This document shows, in pieces, positions 45,634 through 54,186 of a stretch of DNA of 64,000 nt. Made by a program: the position numbers and the translations under genes. The stretch's first letter is position 1. The number at the start of each line of letters is the position of its first letter. The notes under the pieces were generated by a model that searched no databases, was not told the origin of the DNA, and saw only the letters and a list, made by a program, of their open reading frames with translations. Source of the DNA: Curtobacterium sp. MCLR17_007 (GTDB taxonomy: Bacteria; Actinomycetota; Actinomycetes; Actinomycetales; Microbacteriaceae); assembly GCF_003234655.2 (NCBI RefSeq), contig NZ_CP126271.1, forward strand, positions 3,348,001 through 3,412,000, written 5' to 3'.

Positions 45634-45676
45634 CCCCTGACCCCTGACCCCTGACCCCTGACCCCTGACCCCTGAC
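45631..45676. repeat. Heptamer microsatellite (TGACCCC)6 plus TGAC
   Basis: Six perfect TGACCCC units plus a partial one. The first TGA is the stop codon of the SnoaL-like gene; with 7-base spacing TGA occurs in all three frames. It lies 58-103 bases... ahead of the next start at 45704 (27 bases between repeat end and ATG). Slippage-prone, so copy number may vary between strains. Confidence 0.9.
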
Positions 45677-45703
45677 GACCATAACCACACGAGGAGCACC
45701 ACC

Positions 45704-45997
45704 ATGAGCGATCCCGGCATCAGCCCCGTCGACGACTTCGACTCGCAGCAGCGTCGCGACGACGACGTCGACCGTGAGCACGTCGGCCCCTACGAGGTCG
45801 ACGAGACCGAGGAGTCCCTGGAGACCGTCACGAACGACGCGGTCGCCGGCGAGACCGTCGAGCCGCAGCCCGGTGACGGCACCGACGACGGCCCCACCGG
45901 CGGCGCACCCCGCGAGGCGAGCGCCGACCTGTGGGAGCACGACGACGACACCGAGCGCCCCGACCTCGGCAACGACCTGGGCACGAAGCCGCTCTGA
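45704..45997 (+). CDS. Small acidic, probably disordered protein
   Basis: 97 aa with about 30% Asp/Glu and few hydrophobic residues: DDFDSQQRRDDDVDREHVG, then Pro/Gly-rich and ending DLGNDLGTKPL. No signal peptide, membrane segment or known domain; similar short acidic proteins are common in this family of bacteria, with no known function. ATG at 45704 with GAGGAG well placed; the upstream repeat may affect its expression. Confidence 0.65.
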   Translation: MSDPGISPVDDFDSQQRRDDDVDREHVGPYEVDETEESLETVTNDAVAGETVEPQPGDGTDDGPTGGAPREASADLWEHDDDTERPDLGNDLGTKPL

Positions 45998-46026
45998 CCG
46001 GCGGACCGGTCCGGCACACTGGTGCC

Positions 46027-46851
46027 GTGACCAACGACCGGACTGGAGGCTCGGCGCCGGACGTGCGCCGAGCCTCCCGTCCGTCGTCGGGTCGCGACCG
46101 CGACCTGGTGCGGTTCCTGGCGGACAGCACGCCCGTCCTGGCCGGCGGGTGCGCGATCCTGCTGCAGATCGCCGACCCGGTGGTCGCTGCGGGCGTGCGC
46201 CGCCACTCCGACTTCGCGCGCCGGCCGCAGCAGCGCCTCGCGCACACGCTCATGTACGTGTACGCCGTCGTGATCGGGTCGCCTGCCGACGCGGCGACCG
46301 CGACCGGCTTCGTGAACCGGGCACACGCGCCCGTCGCCGGCGCGGACGAGGTCGACCGGCAGCTCTGGGTCGCCGCGACCCTGTACGACTCGGCGATCCG
46401 GGCGCACGAGGCGTTCGGCACCCCGGTGTCGCCCGAGCTCGCACGCCGGGCGCTCGACGCGTACGCCCCGCTCGGTGTGGCGCTGCGCGTGCCGCCGGAG
46501 CGCTGGCCGGCGACCCCTGCCGCCTTCGTGGCGTACTGGGACCAGGCGCTGTCGAGTCTGCGGGTCACCGACGACGCCCGCGGTGTCGCGCGCGACCTGC
46601 TCCACCCGATATTCGCACCCCTGTGGGTCCGTGCGGCGATGCCGCTCGTGCGGATCGTCACCGTCGGCATGCTGCCGGACGTGGTGCGCACGCAGTACGG
46701 CTTCGCGTGGGGGCCGCGCGAACGGCGGCGCTGGCGACGGACCGCGGCGTGGATCCGTCGCGTCCGCGCGCTCGTGCCGGGTGCGGTGCTCCGCCTGCCG
46801 GGGCCGCTGCTGCTGCGGGCGATGCGGGCGACGGCAGCACGATACCGGTAG
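46027..46851 (+). CDS. MpaB-family oxygenase (DUF2236)
   Basis: 274 aa. DUF2236/MpaB pattern: LAGGCAILLQIADPVVAAGV (residues 38-57) and TLMYVYAVVIGS, with HSDF and the family's conserved RxHxxV/ExxE-type region as AIRAHEAFG. The Mycobacterium relatives are latex-clearing-protein/oxygenase-like, of uncertain activity. GTG 46027 lies six bases after CACACT (46015-46020), likely leaderless. Codons 5-18 form a strong hairpin (46041-46081); a later in-frame GTG at 46108 would avoid it. The stop abuts the NAD operon operator. Confidence 0.75.
   Translation: MTNDRTGGSAPDVRRASRPSSGRDRDLVRFLADSTPVLAGGCAILLQIADPVVAAGVRRHSDFARRPQQRLAHTLMYVYAVVIGSPADAATATGFVNRAHAPVAGADEVDRQLWVAATLYDSAIRAHEAFGTPVSPELARRALDAYAPLGVALRVPPERWPATPAAFVAYWDQALSSLRVTDDARGVARDLLHPIFAPLWVRAAMPLVRIVTVGMLPDVVRTQYGFAWGPRERRRWRRTAAWIRRVRALVPGAVLRLPGPLLLRAMRATAARYR
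46041..46081. terminator. GGAGGC-family hairpin inside the N-terminal codons of the MpaB-like gene
   Basis: Arms GGAGGCTCGGCGC (46045-46057) and GCGCCGAGCCTCC (46065-46077) pair perfectly, with three further outer pairs. It has the same arms as the terminators elsewhere in the window. It may end transcription of the 45704 gene or regulate this one. Confidence 0.5.
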
Positions 46852-46887
46852 TTGTCACACCGACAAATACCGTGCTAGGTTCGGGTC
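46849..46887 (+). promoter_or_regulatory. Promoter and operator of the NAD salvage operon
   Basis: -35 TTGTCA (46852-46857), 18-base spacer, -10 TAGGTT (46876-46881), then CGGGTC and ATG at 46888, so transcription probably starts at the start codon. The inverted repeat TTGTC-ACACC-GACAA (46852-46866, with TA and TA outside) covers the -35 box, where an NrtR-like repressor would block RNA polymerase. Confidence 0.65.
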
Positions 46888-47721
46888 ATGGCAGTCGAAC
46901 TCAGCACCTGGGACCGGGGCGGCACCCCCGTGGCCCCCACGTTCTCCACCATGCGCTTCCCCGCGGGCGAAGCGCACGTCAAGGTCGCCGTCGAGCACGG
47001 CAGCCCTGCCGACCTGACCGAGATCGCGACGCTGCGGGGCACGAGCGGCGACGACCTGCTCATGCTCGGCATGTGGGCTGACGCCGTCCGCCAGCGCGGC
47101 GCGAAGTCGGTCGCGCTCGTCCCGTACCTGCCCGGTGCACGCCAGGACCGCGGGCTGCCGTTCGGTGCCCGGGTCTACGCGGACGTCCTGAACGGCTTCC
47201 ACCTCGACCAGGTGATCGCGTTCGACCCGCACTCCCCCGTGATCGTCGGACTGGTGGAGCGCCTCACCGTCGTCACGAGCGAACGGGTCGTCCGCGACAC
47301 CGTCGTCGCCGGGTCCGACTACAGCGGCGTCATCGCCCCGGACAAGGGTGCCGTCGCCCGGGCGACCGCCGTCGCCGACGCCTGCGGACTGCCGGTGTTC
47401 CGCGCCGAGAAGCACCGCAACCCCGACACGGGCAAGCTCGACGGCTTCTCCTGCGAGCCGCTGCCGGACACCGGCCGACTGCTCGTCGTCGACGACATCT
47501 GCGACGGGGGTGGCACCTTCATGGGACTGGCCGGCAGCACCGGCCTCCCGAAGGAGCGCCTCGGCCTCTGGGTGTCGCACGGCGTGTTCTCCGGCCGGGC
47601 ACCCCAGCTCGCCGACCACTTCGGCGAGATCGTCACGACCGACTCGTACCCCGCGCAGAACGCCGTGCCCGGCCTGCGCACGATCGAACTCACCCCCTAC
47701 CTGACGGAGCAGATCCGATGA
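46888..47721 (+). CDS. Ribose-phosphate pyrophosphokinase-like phosphoribosyltransferase
   Basis: 277 aa PRPP synthetase-family protein, shorter than housekeeping Prs. VALVPYLPGARQDRG (ribose-5-phosphate/ATP region), AFDPHSP, and PRPP loop LLVVDDICDGGGT (about residue 193). In this operon it would make PRPP for the NAMPT encoded next, from ribose-5-phosphate and ATP. ATG at 46888; likely leaderless. It overlaps nadV by ATGA (47718-47721). Confidence 0.9.
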   Translation: MAVELSTWDRGGTPVAPTFSTMRFPAGEAHVKVAVEHGSPADLTEIATLRGTSGDDLLMLGMWADAVRQRGAKSVALVPYLPGARQDRGLPFGARVYADVLNGFHLDQVIAFDPHSPVIVGLVERLTVVTSERVVRDTVVAGSDYSGVIAPDKGAVARATAVADACGLPVFRAEKHRNPDTGKLDGFSCEPLPDTGRLLVVDDICDGGGTFMGLAGSTGLPKERLGLWVSHGVFSGRAPQLADHFGEIVTTDSYPAQNAVPGLRTIELTPYLTEQIR

Positions 47722-49280
47722 CCGACACCACGACCGCACTGGCCCCGCGCATCACCACCGCGAGCCCGATCGCTCCGCTGCTGGCGGTCGACGGGTACAA
47801 GCACTCACACCGGCAGGTCTACCCCCGGGGCACGACCCGCATCCTGATCAACTGGACGAACCGCTCGAACGCGCACATGCCCGAGTCGACCCACGCCGTG
47901 GTGTTCGGACTGCAGGCGTTCATCCAGCGACACCTGGTCGAGGCATGGGCACCGTTCTTCGCCGCTGACGAGGACGAGGTCGCCCGGCTGTTCTCCGAGG
48001 CGCTCGAGGGGTACTTCGGCTTGAACCACATCGGCGTCGACCACGTCCGCGCCCTGCACCGCCTGGGGTACCTCCCCCTGACGATCCGCGCGCTCCCCGA
48101 GGGCACCCTCGCCCCGATCGGCGTCGCCACCCTGACCGTCGAGAACACCGTCGACGAGTTCTTCTGGCTGCCGAACTACATCGAGACCGCCCTGTCGGCG
48201 TCGATCTGGCACCCCTCCACCGTCGCGACGAAGGCGCTGGAGTACCGCGACCTGATGGAGGACTGGGCGGCGCGCACGGGCGCCGTGCCGGAGAGCATCG
48301 ACTTCGCCGCGCACGACTTCTCGTTCCGCGGGCAATCGAGCATCGAGTCCGCGGCAGCCGGTGGCGCCGGGCACCTGCTCTCGTTCCTGGGCACCGACTC
48401 GATGCCGACGCTCGACTTCATCGACCGCTACTACCCGGGTGACAACCGCTGGGTCGCTGCCAGCGTCCCCGCCACCGAGCACAGCGTGATGTGCGTGCGC
48501 GGTGCCGACGGCGAGCTCGCGACCTTCGAGCAGATCCTCGACGTCTACCCGACGGGCATCGTCTCGGCGGTCAGCGACGGCTTCGACCTGTTCAAGGTGA
48601 TCACCGAGACGCTCCCGCAGCTCAAGGACCGGATCACGGCCCGCGACGGCAAGCTCGTCATCCGCCCTGACTCCGGCGACCCGGTCGACATCGTCACCGG
48701 CACCGTGCACGACGTTCCCGAGGACCAGCTGCTGGCCGACGGGCGGTCGCACGAGCAGAAGGGCGTCGTCGAGCTGCTCGACGAGCTGTTCGGCCACACC
48801 GTCAACGACGCCGGGTACAAGGTCCTCGACCAGCACATCGGCGTGATCTACGGCGACAGCATCACCCTCGACCGCGCCCGTCGGATCTACGAGCGCCTGG
48901 CCGCCAAGGGCTACGCGAGCGACAACATCGTGCTCGGCATCGGGTCGTACACGTACCAGTACATGACCCGCGACAACCTCGGCAGCGCGGTGAAGGCCAC
49001 GTGGGCACTGGTCGACGGCGAACCGGTCGACATCCAGAAGGACCCGAAGACCGGCAGCGGCAAGAAGAGCGCCAAGGGCCGGATCGCCCTGCACCGCGAC
49101 GCCACCGGCGAGATCCACCAGACCGACCAGGCCACCGCATCGGACGAGGAGACGAGCCTGCTCCAGCCCGTCTGGACCGACGGCCGCTTCCTGGTGCACC
49201 AGTCCTTCGCCGACGTCCGGGCGACCCTCCGCCGCGAGCGCACCGAACGCGCCGCCCGACGAGCAGCAGCGGCCTCGTGA
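47718..49280 (+). CDS. nadV: Nicotinamide phosphoribosyltransferase (NAMPT/NadV)
   Basis: Makes nicotinamide mononucleotide from nicotinamide and PRPP, the salvage route to NAD. 520 aa, longer than nicotinate phosphoribosyltransferases and matching NadV. LAVDGYKHSHRQVYPRGTT near residue 25, HDFSFRGQSSIESAAAGGAG (residues 190-209), VIRPDSGDPVDIVTG with PRPP/phosphate binding, and LGIGSYTYQYMTRDNLGSAV. It is coupled to the PRPP synthetase gene upstream and overlaps the NrtR-like gene downstream (GTGA). Confidence 0.93.
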   Translation: MTDTTTALAPRITTASPIAPLLAVDGYKHSHRQVYPRGTTRILINWTNRSNAHMPESTHAVVFGLQAFIQRHLVEAWAPFFAADEDEVARLFSEALEGYFGLNHIGVDHVRALHRLGYLPLTIRALPEGTLAPIGVATLTVENTVDEFFWLPNYIETALSASIWHPSTVATKALEYRDLMEDWAARTGAVPESIDFAAHDFSFRGQSSIESAAAGGAGHLLSFLGTDSMPTLDFIDRYYPGDNRWVAASVPATEHSVMCVRGADGELATFEQILDVYPTGIVSAVSDGFDLFKVITETLPQLKDRITARDGKLVIRPDSGDPVDIVTGTVHDVPEDQLLADGRSHEQKGVVELLDELFGHTVNDAGYKVLDQHIGVIYGDSITLDRARRIYERLAAKGYASDNIVLGIGSYTYQYMTRDNLGSAVKATWALVDGEPVDIQKDPKTGSGKKSAKGRIALHRDATGEIHQTDQATASDEETSLLQPVWTDGRFLVHQSFADVRATLRRERTERAARRAAAAS

Positions 49281-49954
49281 CCGACGCGGTGACGACCCGC
49301 GACCAGCCGCTCATCGCGATCGACGTCGTCCCGATGTCCTTCTCGGCGGCCGGCCTGCTGGTCGCCACCGCGCGTCGGCAGTACGACCCGTACGCCGGCC
49401 AGGAGGCACTCCCCGGCGTGCTCCTGCACCCTGCGGAACGCCTGACCGACGCTGCACGGCGCGCCCTGCGCACCAAGGCGGGCATCGGCCCCGAGACAGT
49501 CCGGCACCTCGCGCAGATCGGCGCGTTCGACGGGCCGGAACGCGACCCGCGCGACGCGGCGATCAGCATCGCGTTCGTCGCGGTGGTGGCTGCCGACGGA
49601 CCACCGGACGCGGCACGGGGGGCTGACCAGCCGCACACCGTCTGGCGCCACCCCACCGGGGCCGAGCCGAGCCTCCCGTTCGACCACGACCGGATCATCC
49701 AGGCTGCCCTCGACCACGCGCGCACCCGGCTCTGGCGCGACACGGCGCTGACGCGAGCGCTGCTCGGACCGCGGTTCACGACGGCCGACGCGGCGCGGTT
49801 GCAGACCGGGCTGACCGGCAGCGCGCCCGATCCTGGCAACCTCAACCGATCGCTCCGGACGAACGCGGCACTCGTGCGGTCGGACGAGCCCGTCGCGTCC
49901 GCGTCCGGACGTCGCGGCGGACGTCCCCCGGTCACCTGGACGTGGCAGGGCTGA
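49277..49954 (+). CDS. nrtR: NrtR-like Nudix-domain transcriptional regulator
   Basis: 225 aa. N-terminal Nudix-like domain: LLVATARRQYDPYAGQEALP, then GVLLHPAERLTDAARRALRT where the REUxEE core is lost (RALRTKAG), so hydrolase activity is unlikely; NrtR uses this fold to sense ADP-ribose. C-terminal winged helix (about 150-215) including FTTADAARLQTGLTG and NLNRSLRTNAALV. GTG at 49277 overlaps the nadV stop. Expected to repress the operon from the inverted repeat at 46852-46866. The gene name is by family and context. Confidence 0.78.
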   Translation: MTDAVTTRDQPLIAIDVVPMSFSAAGLLVATARRQYDPYAGQEALPGVLLHPAERLTDAARRALRTKAGIGPETVRHLAQIGAFDGPERDPRDAAISIAFVAVVAADGPPDAARGADQPHTVWRHPTGAEPSLPFDHDRIIQAALDHARTRLWRDTALTRALLGPRFTTADAARLQTGLTGSAPDPGNLNRSLRTNAALVRSDEPVASASGRRGGRPPVTWTWQG

Positions 49955-49972
49955 CGGGCGTTGGCTGGGGGC

Positions 49973-50602
49973 ATGGCCTCCGCTCCCCTGTCCGGTGACA
50001 CGTCCTTCGCCTTCCCCGAGCTCGACGACCCACCCGCCTCCCCGCTCGACGTCGCCCGCACCTGGGTCGCCGACGCGCAGGACGGCGACGTGTCCGAGCC
50101 GATGTCGATGACCCTGGCGACCGCCGACGACGGTGTCGTGAGCGCCCGCACCGTCGACGTGAAGACGATCGACGACCGCGGGCTGGTGTTCGGGTCCTCG
50201 AGCCACAGCCCGAAGGGGCGGCAGCTCACCGCGAACCCGGCCGCCGCACTGCAGGTCTACTGGCGCGAGACGATGCAGCAGCTGCGGTTCGAGGGCACCG
50301 TCGTGCAGCTGTCGGACCAGGAGTCCGACGAGCTGTTCGCCGCACGGTCGCCGAAGTCGCGCGCTGCCACCGCGGTCGCCGACCAGTCCGCGCCGCTCGA
50401 CGGCTCGTTCCAGGACCTCATCGACGACGCGAACGCGCTGCTCGAGGAGTCCGAGGACGTGCCGCGACCGGCGTCGTGGCGCGCATGGCGGCTCGAGCCG
50501 ACCTCGGTCGAGTTCTGGCACGGCAGTCGCGACCGGATGCACCGCCGCCTGCAGTACCGCCTGGGGCCGGACGGCTGGACGTCGGCGGTCCTGCAGCCGT
50601 AG
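49973..50602 (+). CDS. Pyridoxamine 5'-phosphate oxidase-family protein
   Basis: 209 aa FMN split-barrel flavoprotein, PdxH-like: MSMTLATADDGVVSARTVDV, GLVFGSSSHSPKGRQLTANP, and YWRETMQQLRFEGTV (residues 90-104). C-terminal dimer domain ends RLQYRLGPDGW, as in true PdxH (W-xxxRLQYRxxxxxW). ATG at 49973 gives the domain directly; a TTGGCT -10-like box six bases upstream may make it leaderless. A vitamin B6 role is likely, since the PdxH C-terminus is intact; an F420- or flavin-dependent relative is possible. Convergent with pcrA. Confidence 0.82.
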   Translation: MASAPLSGDTSFAFPELDDPPASPLDVARTWVADAQDGDVSEPMSMTLATADDGVVSARTVDVKTIDDRGLVFGSSSHSPKGRQLTANPAAALQVYWRETMQQLRFEGTVVQLSDQESDELFAARSPKSRAATAVADQSAPLDGSFQDLIDDANALLEESEDVPRPASWRAWRLEPTSVEFWHGSRDRMHRRLQYRLGPDGWTSAVLQP

Positions 50603-50624
50603 CGGGCCGAGGCCGAGGCCGCAG

Positions 50625-50648
50625 CGGCCGCCGCCGCCGCCGCCGCCG
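50625..50648. repeat. (GCC)n trinucleotide tract before the pcrA stop
   Basis: About seven consecutive CCG/GCC units between the end of the PdxH-like gene and the pcrA stop codon. Slippage-prone non-coding tract. Confidence 0.7.
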
Positions 50649-53108
50649 CTAGAGCTTCTCGATCGGGGCGATCTTGATGAGGAGCTTCTTGCGGCCGGCC
50701 GCGTCGAAGGCGATCTCGGCGATGCGCTTGGCGCCCTGTCCCGTCACGGCCGACACCGTGCCCTCGCCGAAGTCGACGTGGGTGATGCGGTCGCCCGCGG
50801 CCAGCTCCATGTCGCCGTTGTCGCGGACCTGTCCGGACACGCGGTTCGCCCACTCGGTCTTCGGGCGGGTCTTCGCCGCGGCCGCCGCCCGGTCGTACGA
50901 GCCGCCACCCCAACCGCCACCACCGCGGTAGCCACCGCCGCCGCCTGCGCCGCCGAACCCACCGGGTCCCGCGCCGTCCCGCTTCGCGTTGAGCGCCCGG
51001 GGCTGCGTGCCACCACGGCTGTTCGCCATGCCGGGCGACTGCTTCCACTCGATGAGCCCCTCGGGGATCTCCTGCAGGAAGCGGGACGGCATCGCCACGT
51101 TGACGTCGCCGAACTGTGCGCGGGTCATCGCCAGCGACAGGAACAGGGACTTCTTGGCGCGCGTGATGCCCACGTAGAAGAGCCGGCGTTCCTCGGAGGG
51201 ACCACCGGGCTCGTTCGCGGACATCCGGTGCGGCAGCAGGTCCTCTTCGACGCCGGTCAGGAACACGGCGTCGTACTCGAGCCCCTTGGCCGTGTGCAGC
51301 GTCATGAGCGACACCGTGCCGGAGGAGTCGTCGAGCTCGTCCGCCGCGGCGACCAGGGAGACCTCGGTCAGGAAGTCGACGAGCGTGCCGTCCGGGTTGT
51401 TCTTCTGGAACTCCCGCGTGACGGCGACGAGCTCGTCGATGTTGTCGGCGCGTGCGGAGTCCTGGGCGTCAGGGGACTTCCGGAGCTGCTCGAGCAGGCC
51501 GGAACCATCGAGCAGCTGCGTCAGCGTGTCGACGACGGGCTGGTCGGTCGCCTTGGCCGAGACGTCGTCGAGCAGGGCCGCGAACGCCGTGATCGCGTTC
51601 CGCACCTTCGGCCCGAAGCCGAGTTCGTCCGCGTGCCGCAGGGCTTCACGCATCGTGACGTCGTGGTCGTCGGCGTACCGCTGCAGGGTGGTCTCGGTGA
51701 CGGCGCCGATCCCGCGCTTGGGCACGTTGAGCACGCGGCGGAGCGCCATCGGGTCGGCGGGGTTGGCGACGGTGATCAGGTACGCCATGGCGTCCTTGAT
51801 CTCGGCGCGCTCGTAGAACTTGGTGCCACCGAGCACCCGGTACGGGATCGCCGCCCGGATGAAGATCTCCTCGAGCGTACGGGTCTGCGAGTTGGTCCGG
51901 TAGAACACCGCCATGTCGCGGTAGTCCATGCCGTCCTCGTGCAGGCGCTGGATCTCGTCCGCGACGAACTGGGCTTCGTCGTGGCCGGTGTAGCCCGTGA
52001 AGCCGATGATCTTGTCGCCGGCGCCGACCTCGGTGAACAGGTTCTTGACCTGGCGGTCGAAGTTGTTCGCGATGACCGCGTTGGCCGCGTCGAGGATGTT
52101 CTGCGTGGACCGGTAGTTCTGCTCGAGCAGGATGACCTTCGAGTTCGGGAAGTCCCGCTCGAACTCGACGATGTTGCGGATGTCGGCCCCGCGGAAGGCG
52201 TAGATCGACTGGTCCGAGTCGCCGACCACCGTCAGCGACGCACCGGCGATCGACCCGTCGGCCTCGCGCATGCGGGCGACGTGCTGGCCCTCGTCCTCGA
52301 GGCGGTCGACCTGCTCGACGGGGACGGGGCGCGTGAGCTCGCGGATGAGCGAGTACTGGGCGTGGTTGGTGTCCTGGTACTCGTCCACCAGGACGAAGCG
52401 GAACCGTCGCTGGTACAGCGCCGCGACCTCGGGGAACGCCCGGAACAGGAAGACCGTCTGTCCGATCAGGTCGTCGAAGTCGAAGGCGTTCGCCCGGCGC
52501 AGGTCGTTCGTGTACCGCCGGAACACCTCGGTGAACATGACTTCTTGCGGGTCGTTCGCGTTGATGTTCCGCGCGTAGGTGTCGACGTCCTGCAGCTCGT
52601 TCTTGAGCTTGGAGATCTTCGACGCGGCGGCACCGACGGTCAGCCCGAGGGTGTCCGCTTCGAGGTCCTTGATGATCCGCTTGAGGAGCGCACGCGAGTC
52701 GGCGGAGTCGTAGATGGTGAAGGACTGCGGGAACCCGAACCGCTCGGCTTCACGCCGCAGGATCCGCACACACGCGGAGTGGAACGTCGAGATCCACATG
52801 CCCTCGGACGCCTGGCCGACGAGGGCCCGCACCCGCTCGCGCATCTCGGCCGCGGCCTTGTTCGTGAACGTGATCGCCAGGATCTGCGACGGCCAGGCTT
52901 CGCGGTTCGCCAGCAGCAGCGCGATGCGCCGGGTGAGCACGCTGGTCTTGCCGGAACCGGCGCCGGCGACGATCAGCAGGGACTCGCCGCGGTACTCGAC
53001 CGCTTGCTTCTGCTGGGGGTTCAGACCGGCGGTGAACGGGTCCTCGTAGGGGCGGTCCCCGGCACCCGGCTCGGGCGTCGAGTCGAATGGGTCGAGCACG
53101 ATCGTCAT
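50649..53108 (-). CDS. pcrA: UvrD/PcrA-type DNA helicase
   Basis: 3'-5' helicase of nucleotide excision and replication repair. 819 aa. Walker A AGAGSGKTSVLTRRIALLL, DExx box VDEYQDTN, motif III GDSDQSIYAFRGAD, motif V/VI TLHTAKGLEYDAVFL and RRLFYVGITRAKKS. A Gly-rich linker (about 700-735) leads to the C-terminal Tudor-like domain (THVDFGEGTVSAVTG) that contacts RNA polymerase. ATG at 53108 is eight bases after TAGACT (53117-53122): leaderless. Single gene. Confidence 0.95.
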   Translation of the reverse strand: MTIVLDPFDSTPEPGAGDRPYEDPFTAGLNPQQKQAVEYRGESLLIVAGAGSGKTSVLTRRIALLLANREAWPSQILAITFTNKAAAEMRERVRALVGQASEGMWISTFHSACVRILRREAERFGFPQSFTIYDSADSRALLKRIIKDLEADTLGLTVGAAASKISKLKNELQDVDTYARNINANDPQEVMFTEVFRRYTNDLRRANAFDFDDLIGQTVFLFRAFPEVAALYQRRFRFVLVDEYQDTNHAQYSLIRELTRPVPVEQVDRLEDEGQHVARMREADGSIAGASLTVVGDSDQSIYAFRGADIRNIVEFERDFPNSKVILLEQNYRSTQNILDAANAVIANNFDRQVKNLFTEVGAGDKIIGFTGYTGHDEAQFVADEIQRLHEDGMDYRDMAVFYRTNSQTRTLEEIFIRAAIPYRVLGGTKFYERAEIKDAMAYLITVANPADPMALRRVLNVPKRGIGAVTETTLQRYADDHDVTMREALRHADELGFGPKVRNAITAFAALLDDVSAKATDQPVVDTLTQLLDGSGLLEQLRKSPDAQDSARADNIDELVAVTREFQKNNPDGTLVDFLTEVSLVAAADELDDSSGTVSLMTLHTAKGLEYDAVFLTGVEEDLLPHRMSANEPGGPSEERRLFYVGITRAKKSLFLSLAMTRAQFGDVNVAMPSRFLQEIPEGLIEWKQSPGMANSRGGTQPRALNAKRDGAGPGGFGGAGGGGGYRGGGGWGGGSYDRAAAAAKTRPKTEWANRVSGQVRDNGDMELAAGDRITHVDFGEGTVSAVTGQGAKRIAEIAFDAAGRKKLLIKIAPIEKL

Positions 53109-53141
53109 GTCAGACCAGTCTAGGCACGCCCCCCGACACCG

Positions 53142-54176
53142 TCAGCCCCCGCTGCGGTGGACGGCGGCGGGGTCGGCGACCAGTTCCCGGGCACGCACGG
53201 CCAGGTCGGCGTGGTCCGCGAACACGCCGTCGACGCCCGTCCGGACCACCGAGGTGTACCAGCGCTCCCAGTCCCCGTGCGCGGCCACGTCCCCGCCACG
53301 ACGGAGTGGCGCCGGCAGGAACCGGTTCTCCGGCCGCAGCGTCCAGGTGTACACGTCGAGCCCGACGGCGTGCGCTCGCTCGACCACGTCGGAACGAACG
53401 GGGCCCGGGTCGTCGACCGCCACCGGGTCGACGCCCGCCATCAGGGTGCCCAGGGGGACGCTGATGCCGTCGAACTCGTCGGCGAGCGCCGCGAGCGCCG
53501 CGTCGGTCCGCTCGGTCGCGTACGTGGGAGCCGACGACCCGTGGGTCGCGACCTCGTCCGCGGCACTGCCACGGGCCTCCTGGAGGTAGACCAGACGACC
53601 GCCCGCCCCACGTGCGCCGAGGTCGCGGAGGACGCCCTTCTCGAAGCACTCGACGGTGAGCCGGTCGTCGCCCCGCCAGCCGGCGGCGCCGATCGCCGCG
53701 TCGACGAGCTGCCCCATCGGCAGGCCGACACCGTCGAAGTACGTCGCGTGCTTGACCTCCGCGACGAGTCCGACCGGGCGCGGCGCCGCGTCGAGGATCC
53801 CGAGCAGGTCCTCGAACCGCAGGATCGGCTCGTCGCCGTCGTGGGCGGCCGACTGCGGACGCAGCTGCGGCAGCCGTTCGCGGGTGCGGAGCGTCGTGAG
53901 CTCGTCCCACGTGAAGTCCTCGGTGAACCACCCGGTCAGGCGTTGCCCGTCCACCGTCTTGGTCGTCCGGCGGTCCTCGAACTCCGGGCGGTCGGCCACG
54001 TCGGTCGTGCCCGAGATCTCGTTCTCGTGGCGGAGCACCAGCGCGCCGTCCCTGGTCGGGACCAGGTCGGGCTCGATCGCGTCGGCGCCCAGCGCGATCG
54101 CGAGCTCGTACGCGCTTCGCGAGTGTTCGGGGCGGTACCCGGAGGCACCTCGGTGCGCGATCACCAGGGGGGTCAT
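53142..54176 (-). CDS. Glycerophosphodiester phosphodiesterase family protein
   Basis: 344 aa TIM-barrel GDPD. LVIAHRGASGYRPEHS (catalytic His, residue 8), IEPDLVPTRDGALVLRHE with metal-binding Glu/Asp and second His, VAEVKHATY. Longer than minimal GDPDs, with an extra central stretch. No signal peptide, so cytoplasmic. ATG at 54176 is seven bases after TAGGGT (54184-54189): leaderless. Substrate may be glycerophosphodiesters or a related lipid head group. Confidence 0.88.
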   Translation of the reverse strand: MTPLVIAHRGASGYRPEHSRSAYELAIALGADAIEPDLVPTRDGALVLRHENEISGTTDVADRPEFEDRRTTKTVDGQRLTGWFTEDFTWDELTTLRTRERLPQLRPQSAAHDGDEPILRFEDLLGILDAAPRPVGLVAEVKHATYFDGVGLPMGQLVDAAIGAAGWRGDDRLTVECFEKGVLRDLGARGAGGRLVYLQEARGSAADEVATHGSSAPTYATERTDAALAALADEFDGISVPLGTLMAGVDPVAVDDPGPVRSDVVERAHAVGLDVYTWTLRPENRFLPAPLRRGGDVAAHGDWERWYTSVVRTGVDGVFADHADLAVRARELVADPAAVHRSGG

Positions 54177-54186
54177 GCGGCCGACC

